Below are positions 32,328 through 37,779 of a stretch of DNA of 37,779 nucleotides, one piece after another. The notes below the pieces were generated by a model. The model was not told the DNA's origin. It saw only the letters and a program-made list of their open reading frames with translations, and made no database searches. Position 1 is the first letter of the stretch; each line of letters starts with the position of its first letter. A program made the translations under genes and the position numbers. The DNA comes from Ectopseudomonas mendocina. GTDB lineage: Bacteria > Pseudomonadota > Gammaproteobacteria > Pseudomonadales > Pseudomonadaceae. The stretch is from contig NZ_VRYE01000114.1 in assembly GCF_008041835.1 (NCBI RefSeq), forward strand, positions 1 through 37,779. Direction: 5' to 3'.

Positions 32328-34649
32328 ATGTCTCAGGCCAATCAGCCACACCCCACACTTCAGACCCCATCGGATCGTGACCCTGTTTGTGGCATGACGG
32401 TCAAATCCGACAGTCCGCACCAGACCAGCCACGCCGGCCAACAACTGCTCTTCTGCAGCCAACGCTGTCTGGAAAAATTCAATGCCGAGCCAAGCAGATA
32501 TTTGGATGCTGGTGATGCTCACGGCGAGACGCCGACCGTCGATCACGGCGCCGAATACACCTGCCCGATGCACCCGGAAATACTGCAGATCGGCCCAGGC
32601 ACATGCCCCAAATGCGGCATGGCCCTGGAGCCGGTCATGCCCGAACTGGAAGAAGAGGACAACCCGGAGCTCACAGACTTTTCTCGACGCTTCTGGTGGA
32701 TGCTGCCGTTCACCGTGATTGTCACCGTGCTGGCCATGGGCGGGCATGCCCTCAGTCCCTTCCACGGCGCCACGCAGAACTGGGTCGAACTGGCACTGGC
32801 CACCCCGGTGGCGCTCTGGGCTGGCTGGCCCTTCTACGTGCGCTGCGTGCAATCGTTCATCAACCGTAGCCCGAACATGTGGACGCTGATCGGCCTCGGA
32901 ACCTCCGCCGCCTACCTGTACAGCCTGATCGCCACCCTGGCGCCCGGCGTATTCCCCGACCACTTCATGCAGGGTGAACGCATCGGCGTGTACTTCGAGG
33001 CGGCAGCGGTGATCATCTCGCTGACCCTGCTCGGCCAGATCCTCGAACTCAAGGCGCGCTCGCAGACCTCGGCGGCGATCAGGTCGCTGCTCGGCCTGGC
33101 GCCCAAGACCGCGCGACGGATCAATGCCGATGGCAGCGAAGAGGACATTCCCCTCACCCATGTGCACAGCGGCGACAAGCTTCGGGTGCGCCCAGGCGAA
33201 AAAGTGCCGGTTGATGGCTTGGTGGTGGAAGGCGAAAGCGCGGTGGACGAGTCGATGTTGACCGGCGAGCCGGTGCCGATCATGAAACGCGCCGGTGACA
33301 GCCTGATCGGCGCGACCCTCAACAGCCACGGCAGCCTGGTGATGCAGGCACAAAAGGTCGGCAGCTCGACCATGCTTGCGCAGATCGTCCAGATGGTGGC
33401 CCAGGCGCAGCGCTCCAAGGCGCCAATGCAGCGGCTGGCCGACGTCATTGCCGGGCGTTTCGTGCTGGCGGTCATCGCCATTGCTATCCTGACCTTCGTG
33501 GTATGGGGCCTGTGGGGTCCGGAGCCGAGCTGGGTGTTCGGTCTGATCAACGCAGTCGCGGTACTGATCATTGCCTGCCCCTGCGCCCTGGGCCTGGCCA
33601 CGCCGATGTCGGTGATGGTCGCCACCGGCAAGGCGGCCGGCAGCGGCGTGCTGTTCCGCGATGCTGCCGCGATAGAAAACCTGCGCAAGATCGACACGCT
33701 GATCGTCGATAAGACCGGCACGCTCACTGAGGGCCGCCCTGCTTTCCACAGCGTCGAGGCGGCGCCCGGCTTCACGCGGGACGAGGTACTGCGACTGGCC
33801 GCCAGCCTGGATCAGGGCAGCGAACATCCCCTGGCCCACGCCATCGTCGATCATGCCCGTGCCCAGGGCCTGGCGCTGAGCACGCCTGAAACCTTCGAAT
33901 CGGCCTCCGGCATCGGCGTGCGTGGCAAGGTTGACGGCCGCGACTTGCAGTTGGGCAACACCGCGCTGATGAATGATGCCGGCGTGGATGCCAGCCCACT
34001 CAAGGCGCATGCCGAACAACTGCGCGGCGAAGGCGTGAGCATCATGTTCCTGGCGGTGGACAACGTGCTGGCCGGTCTGCTGGCGGTTGCCGACCCGATC
34101 AAGCCGACCTCAAAACTGGCGATCCAGCGCCTGCAGGCAGACGGCATACGGGTGATCATGGCCACCGGCGATGGCCTGACGACTGCCCGAGCAGTAGCCC
34201 GCGAACTGGGTATCGAGGAGGTGCACGGCGAGGTCAAGCCGCAGGATAAGGAACGCCTGACCGCCTCGCTACAACAGCAAGGACACCGCGTGGCCATGGC
34301 CGGCGACGGCATCAACGACGCCCCGGCCCTGGCGCGCGCCGATATCGGCATTGCTATGGGCACCGGCACCGACGTGGCGATGAACAGCGCCCAGGTCACG
34401 CTGGTCAAGGGCGACCTGCTCGGCATCCTGCGCGCGCGCAGCCTGTCGGTGGCCACCGTGCGCAACATGCACCAGAACCTGACCTTCGCCTTTCTTTACA
34501 ACGCCCTGGGGGTCCCTCTGGCAGCCGGCCTGCTCTACCCGCTGACTGGCCTCCTGCTGTCACCAATAATCGCAGCGCTGGCGATGAGCATGAGTTCCGC
34601 TTCGGTGGTGTTCAACGCCTTGAGACTGCGCAAAGTATCAATCGATTGA
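32328..34649 (+). CDS. copA: Cu(I)/Ag(I)-translocating P1B-type ATPase
   Basis: A 773-residue P1B ATPase exporting Cu(I) or Ag(I) from the cytoplasm. Instead of a classical HMA domain the N-terminus has a YHS domain (DPVCGM at 18-23, C43, C47) and a heavy-metal-binding domain with CPMHPE at 79-84 and CPKCGM at 93-98. Eight membrane helices surround the ion-binding CPC (417-419). D461 in DKTGTLT is phosphorylated; GDGINDAPAL is the hinge motif. The ATG at 32328 follows AGGAG. It is divergent from cusCBA and followed by copZ. This N-terminal type is common in Pseudomonas metal islands and SilP-like pumps. Confidence 0.95.
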   Translation: MSQANQPHPTLQTPSDRDPVCGMTVKSDSPHQTSHAGQQLLFCSQRCLEKFNAEPSRYLDAGDAHGETPTVDHGAEYTCPMHPEILQIGPGTCPKCGMALEPVMPELEEEDNPELTDFSRRFWWMLPFTVIVTVLAMGGHALSPFHGATQNWVELALATPVALWAGWPFYVRCVQSFINRSPNMWTLIGLGTSAAYLYSLIATLAPGVFPDHFMQGERIGVYFEAAAVIISLTLLGQILELKARSQTSAAIRSLLGLAPKTARRINADGSEEDIPLTHVHSGDKLRVRPGEKVPVDGLVVEGESAVDESMLTGEPVPIMKRAGDSLIGATLNSHGSLVMQAQKVGSSTMLAQIVQMVAQAQRSKAPMQRLADVIAGRFVLAVIAIAILTFVVWGLWGPEPSWVFGLINAVAVLIIACPCALGLATPMSVMVATGKAAGSGVLFRDAAAIENLRKIDTLIVDKTGTLTEGRPAFHSVEAAPGFTRDEVLRLAASLDQGSEHPLAHAIVDHARAQGLALSTPETFESASGIGVRGKVDGRDLQLGNTALMNDAGVDASPLKAHAEQLRGEGVSIMFLAVDNVLAGLLAVADPIKPTSKLAIQRLQADGIRVIMATGDGLTTARAVARELGIEEVHGEVKPQDKERLTASLQQQGHRVAMAGDGINDAPALARADIGIAMGTGTDVAMNSAQVTLVKGDLLGILRARSLSVATVRNMHQNLTFAFLYNALGVPLAAGLLYPLTGLLLSPIIAALAMSMSSASVVFNALRLRKVSID

Positions 34650-34654
34650 GGTTC

Positions 34655-34685
34655 TTGACCTTGCCACCTTGGCAAGGTTGAGAAT
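34655..34685 (+). promoter_or_regulatory. CueR (MerR-type) promoter of copZ
   Basis: A TTGACC -35 box (34655-34660) and a GAGAAT-like -10 (34680-34685) are 19 bases apart, the long spacing of MerR-type promoters. The spacer carries the dyad ACCTTGCC, five bases, GGCAAGGT (34658-34678), a perfect match to CueR operators. It begins 6 bases after the copA stop and 45 bases before the copZ ribosome-binding site. Confidence 0.88.
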
Positions 34686-34722
34686 TGCCTCAACCCCAAC
34701 AGCAACCTCGCAAGGAGATGCC

Positions 34723-34995
34723 ATGAGCACCGTTGAATTGAACGTCAAAGGCATGAGCTGCGGCTCATGCGTCCTGCATGTCACCGAGGCGCTCAACGCA
34801 GTTGAAGGCGTCACCGAGGTTGATGTCGACCTGCAAGCGGCCCGTGTGCGGGTCAGCGGAGAGTGCGACAGCGATGTGCTTGTCGCCGCTCTGGGTGATG
34901 CTGGATACCCCGCTCAACTGAGCAGTCCGGCGGCCTCATCGAGCACTGCGAAGAAAACCGGATGCAGTGGCAGCAGCGGCTGCTGTTGCAAATGA
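34723..34995 (+). CDS. copZ: CopZ-like copper chaperone with Cys-rich tail
   Basis: A 90-residue protein. Residues 1-66 are an HMA domain with GMSCGSC (Cys13, Cys16), which binds Cu(I) and would deliver it to CopA or to CueR. The last residues, GCSGSSGCCCK, add four cysteines not found in ordinary CopZ and may enlarge copper capacity. The ATG at 34723 follows AAGGAGA. A CueR-type promoter precedes it, so copper should induce it independently of copA. It is followed closely by the DUF411 gene. Confidence 0.92.
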   Translation: MSTVELNVKGMSCGSCVLHVTEALNAVEGVTEVDVDLQAARVRVSGECDSDVLVAALGDAGYPAQLSSPAASSSTAKKTGCSGSSGCCCK

Positions 34996-35020
34996 GCAAA
35001 CCATTGAAAACAGGTTTTTT

Positions 35021-35479
35021 ATGTCCAGAAGACTGACTACCGCGGCGCTCGCCGCTCTGCTGCTAAGTGGCGCCGCCCAGGCCGCGCAAACCCTGATCAT
35101 TGATGTGCACCGCGACGCCAACTGTGGATGCTGCAAGGACTGGATTACCTACCTGGAGAACAACGGCTTCGAAGTCCGCGACCACGTCGAACGCAACATG
35201 AACACAGTCAAGCAAGACCTCGGCGTGAAACCGCGTCTGGCTTCCTGCCATACAGGCGTGATCGATGGAAAGTTCGTTGAAGGTCACGTGCCCGTGGCGC
35301 AGATCCTGGAGCTTCGCAAGCGCCCTGACCTGCTGGGCATCGCCGTGCCAGGCATGCCGGCTGGCTCACCAGGCATGGAGTATGGCGACGTCAAACACCC
35401 GTACCAGGTGATCGGAATAACCCGCACTGGCCGAGAAAAGGTCATTGCCAATTATCCGCTGGAACAAGCCGCGCATTAA
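35021..35479 (+). CDS. DUF411 periplasmic metal-related protein
   Basis: A 152-residue secreted protein. Residues 1-22 are a signal peptide (ending AAQAA). The DUF411 core starts with VHRDANCGCCKDWITYLE, with Cys35, Cys37 and Cys38, and includes LASCHTGVIDGKFVEGHVP and MPAGSPGME. DUF411 genes recur in copper/silver clusters and the cysteines and methionines suggest Cu(I) binding in the periplasm, though the function is not well established. The ATG at 35021 comes 26 bases after copZ with a weak AGG site; cotranscription is likely. Confidence 0.9.
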   Translation: MSRRLTTAALAALLLSGAAQAAQTLIIDVHRDANCGCCKDWITYLENNGFEVRDHVERNMNTVKQDLGVKPRLASCHTGVIDGKFVEGHVPVAQILELRKRPDLLGIAVPGMPAGSPGMEYGDVKHPYQVIGITRTGREKVIANYPLEQAAH

Positions 35480-35493
35480 TAGCGACTCGCCGG

Positions 35494-35560
35494 GCGGGCT
35501 GGTACTGGCTGGCATCCTGCGATGCACTGAATCGCAGCGGAGGCCATCCCCCCAGCCCGC
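35494..35560. other. Nested inverted repeats between DUF411 and dsbD
   Basis: GCGGGCTGG (35494-35502) is the exact complement of CCAGCCCGC (35552-35560). Inside it TGCGAT (35518-35523) pairs with ATCGCA (35531-35536). The pair could fold as a stem with an inner hairpin and end the copper transcript, but has no T-run. Confidence 0.3.
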
Positions 35561-35631
35561 ACTTCAAAAATCCCGGCTCCGTTAACAAGCTGAAATAGAC
35601 CTCCTTTTCGTTATTAGCCCGCGAGATGGTC

Positions 35632-37215
35632 ATGTCCCGCCTCCTGCCGTATCTGCTGCTGCTACTGCTTGCCTTGCCAGCCAACGCCGAGATATTTGAT
35701 TCTTCGCGTCCTCAGTCGGCTCTGTTTGGCACTCCGCTGAATAACAGCCAGGATTTCCTTCCGGTAGACAGGGCCTTCCGCCTCGACCTGTTGGAAGCCG
35801 GTAAGGACAGCATCCGCCTGCGCTTCATAAATGCCGAGGGTTATTACCTCTATAAACATCGCTTCGCATTCACCAGCGACCACCCGCAAGTGTCAATCGG
35901 CACCCCGCAATGGCCCCCGGCCGAACCGAAAACCGATGATTTTTTTGGCGATGTCGAGGTGTTCTACGGCGTTACCGACTTGCTGCTACCCGTTAATAAC
36001 CCTCAGAACACACCGTTCACCTTACAGGTGAGCTATCAGGGCTGCGCTGATCTGGGGCTGTGCTATCCGCCAGAGATTCGCAGCTTCGAGGTAGGTGATC
36101 CCCCCCTCATTGCAGCCCTGCAACAAGGGGTCGCCATTGACTGGCGTAGTCTGGCGCTGTTCTTCCTGGCGGGCTTGGGCCTGACTTTCACACCCTGCGT
36201 GCTACCGATGCTGCCAATTCTGTCTGGCGTGGTATTACGCGGACAACTCGGCGGAACGCGTGGATTACGCCTATCGCTTGCCTACGTACTCCCCATGGCT
36301 GCCAGCTTCGCCCTGCTTGGTGCGCTAATGGGCATGTTCGGCGCTGGCCTCAACCTACAAGCGCGCCTGCAGTCACCGTGGCTGTTGGTGCCCTTTGCGA
36401 TGTTCTTCACTGTTTTCGCTCTGGCCATGTTCGGCGTATTCGAGTTGCGCATGCCGCGCTTTATCACCGAACGACTAGATCTCCTAGCCGGCCAGGCCCG
36501 CGGGGGTTCAATGTTGGGCGCCGCCACGCTCGGCGTACTGTCGAGCCTGCTGGTTTCGCCCTGTGTGACTGCCCCTCTGGTCGGCGCACTGCTCTACATA
36601 AGCACCACCGGCGACGCACTGGGTGGCGGCCTTAAGCTGTTTGCCCTCGGGTTGGGCATGGGCGCGCCGTTGGTATTGTTCGCCATCGGCGGCGGAGCAT
36701 TGCTACCCAAGTCTGGCACCTGGATGGTCGGTGTGCGCAAAGCTTTCGGCGTGATGCTGCTGGCTGTCTCTGTATGGCTGCTAGAACGCGTGCTACCCGC
36801 TCCAGTGACTTTGGCCTTGTGGGGCCTTTTGGCAGTTGGCAGCGCGATTTGGCTCGGTGCCTTGGAGTTCACCCTCAAGTCCGGCCGGCAAAGGCTCGCC
36901 CAACTACTCGGTGTGGCACTACTGGTCTACGGTGTCAGCGCCTGGCTCGGCGCTTTGCAAGGTCAATCCGATCCGCTGCGACCGCTGGGTCAGCTGGACG
37001 CCAAAGCCGTACTTCCGAGCGGCGCTAACGCCGGCTGGCAGACCGTGGATACACCAGCTGCTCTGGATGCCGCTCTGCTGTCAGCAAAAAATGCCGACCA
37101 ACCACTGCTATTGGATTGGTACGCCGACTGGTGCATCAGTTGCAAAGTAATTGAACGAGAAGTGCTGGCAGCACCCGCCGTGCGTGAGCAACTGACCGGT
37201 TACTGTTGGCGCTGA
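35632..37215 (+). pseudogene. dsbD: DsbD thiol:disulfide interchange protein, 3' end lost to IS21 insertion
   Basis: A 527-codon frame covering most of DsbD. A signal peptide leads to the N-terminal periplasmic domain with the pair in YQGCADLGLCYPP. Eight membrane helices follow, with TFTPCVLPML and SPCVTAPLVG. The C-terminal thioredoxin domain has WCISCK. It carries electrons from cytoplasmic thioredoxin to the periplasm. After VREQLTGY the sequence changes to IS21 DNA and stops within four codons, removing about 65 residues of the thioredoxin fold, so the end product is probably defective. The start could be ATG 35626 or 35632; the latter has a better-placed GAG. Confidence 0.88.
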
Positions 37216-37216
37216 T

Positions 37217-37254
37217 GGAAAATTGACCCACCCTGCCGATTGAAATTTGACCCA
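37217..37254. repeat. IS21 subterminal direct repeats
   Basis: GGAAAATTGACCCA (37217-37230) and TGAAATTTGACCCA (37241-37254) lie 24 bases apart. Such repeated transposase-binding motifs near the ends are typical of IS21-family elements. Confidence 0.75.
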
Positions 37255-37397
37255 GGGCGGATTGCTGATTTTGTTACCAGCAACTGTGGATAAGTCTACC
37301 AGCGCAGCTGCTGTTGCCCCCACTCCTTCGCTAGCCCAGTTCAGTTGTTTAAGACCTGCCACACGCAGCCATGTAGCAGGCCGTCGTCGCCATGAAA

Positions 37398-37779
37398 TCA
37401 GAACGGCTCATCGTCCTCCGGTTCCTGGCCGCCCTTACGCTTTCGCTCCCGTGATTTGATCTTGGCCTGGGCCGCCAAGCTACTGTGTTGCAGGCGATAG
37501 GACTCGTTACCGGTTTCGACGATGTGGCAGTGGTGGGTCAGCCGATCCAGCAGGGCGGTGGTCATCTTGGCGTCGCCGAACACGCTCGACCATTCGGCGA
37601 AGCTCAGGTTGGTGGTGATCACCACGCTGGTGTGTTCGTACAGCTTGGACAGCAGGTGAAACAGCAACGCACCGCCAGCCTGGCTGAAGGGCAGATAACC
37701 AAGTTCGTCGAGGATGACCAGATCCATGCCCAGCAGTGCCTGGGCGCTCCGCCCGGCTTTGCCGTCGTGCTTTTCGCGC
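37398..37779 (-). CDS. istB: IstB-like ATP-binding protein of IS21 (partial)
   Basis: The C-terminal 126 residues of the IS21 helper ATPase; the frame is open to the window edge and the start lies outside. Walker B is visible as MDLVILDELGYLPFS, followed by SVVITTNLSFAEWSSVFGD and the TALLDRLTHHCHIVE segment, both typical of IstB. The tail is basic. IstB activates the IstA transposase and chooses targets. The Walker A part is not in view. Confidence 0.93.
   Translation of the reverse strand, partial: REKHDGKAGRSAQALLGMDLVILDELGYLPFSQAGGALLFHLLSKLYEHTSVVITTNLSFAEWSSVFGDAKMTTALLDRLTHHCHIVETGNESYRLQHSSLAAQAKIKSRERKRKGGQEPEDDEPF

Larger units (their letters stand above)
37204..37779 (-). mobile_element. 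IS21-family insertion sequence, one end (runs off window)
   Basis: Begins with TGTTGGCGCTGATGG where dsbD coding ends, consistent with a TG-starting IS21 terminus. Two subterminal repeats follow and then istB read towards the end. The rest of the element, with istA, is beyond the window. No flanking duplication can be checked. Confidence 0.8.

Noticed and set aside
32313..34019. 568-codon open frame antisense to copA
   Set aside because: It lies fully opposite a clear P-type ATPase. It is His/Arg/Ala-rich without domains, as expected from the antisense frame of a GC-rich gene.
1..37779. tRNA genes or CRISPR arrays
   Set aside because: No cloverleaf with a convincing T-arm was seen by eye, and no regularly spaced repeat-spacer pattern. 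The AGGATGA repeats are only three and unevenly spaced.

Overview
The window looks like accessory DNA from a gammaproteobacterium, most likely Pseudomonas. The pointers are a relaxase of the MobH/TraI_2 type carried by Pseudomonas ICEs, a CueR-type copZ promoter, a Cus/Cop metal block, a MetR remnant and a P4-type integrase tail. It is a mosaic. Blocks of different origin are joined by broken genes, two insertion sequences and short repeats. No tRNA, rRNA, CRISPR array, ribosomal or other core housekeeping operon is visible. All assignments come from reading the sequence; no database search was run.

Layout. (1) Bases 231-2729 hold an AraC regulator resembling RclR, a DUF417 (RclC/YkgB-type) membrane protein and a lone, divergent succinate dehydrogenase subunit C. 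(2) Bases 3590-12817 hold a GC-rich block, mostly on the minus strand, with an alphaproteobacterial flavour: a small conserved protein, DUF427, glutaredoxin, an overlapping FAD reductase/molybdopterin oxidoreductase pair, a thioredoxin-like protein, DUF1330, a GlcG/HbpS-like protein, a quinone-oxidoreductase-type ADH, CorA, a YghU/YfcG-type GST, MsrA and MsrB. Most of these act on thiols, quinones/carbonyls or oxidised methionine. Together with (1) they read as a package for reactive chlorine/oxidative and electrophile stress. (3) Bases 13060-14037 are the 3' part of a helicase gene. (4) Bases 14401-17686 are a nitrilase/MFS-transporter operon with a divergent LysR regulator. (5) Bases 17870-19190 are an ISL3-family element with an 8-bp target duplication and a nonsense-mutated transposase, followed by debris with three copies of an AGGATGA-type repeat and a wrecked LysR gene. 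(6) Bases 20459-22012 are an amidase. (7) Bases 22276-25308 are ICE debris: an integrase tail, a headless MetR and an apparently intact MobH relaxase. (8) Bases 25483-35479 are a silver/copper block: a CusCBA-type tripartite RND pump read leftward, and rightward a Cu(I) P-type ATPase, a CopZ-like chaperone behind a near-canonical CueR promoter, and a periplasmic DUF411 protein. (9) Bases 35632-37215 are a DsbD gene cut off by an IS21-family element that runs out of the window with istB.

How the genes may work together. In the left block, MsrA, MsrB and possibly the Mo enzyme would reduce oxidised sulfur compounds, with glutaredoxin and the thioredoxin-like protein as reductants, while GST and ADH handle electrophiles. 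In the right block, CopA and CopZ handle cytoplasmic Cu(I), CusCBA exports periplasmic Cu/Ag, and DUF411 and DsbD would serve the periplasmic metal/thiol side. The first 20 bases recur exactly at 19683-19702 in the same orientation, so the stress and nitrilase blocks lie between two copies of what may be one mobile-element end.
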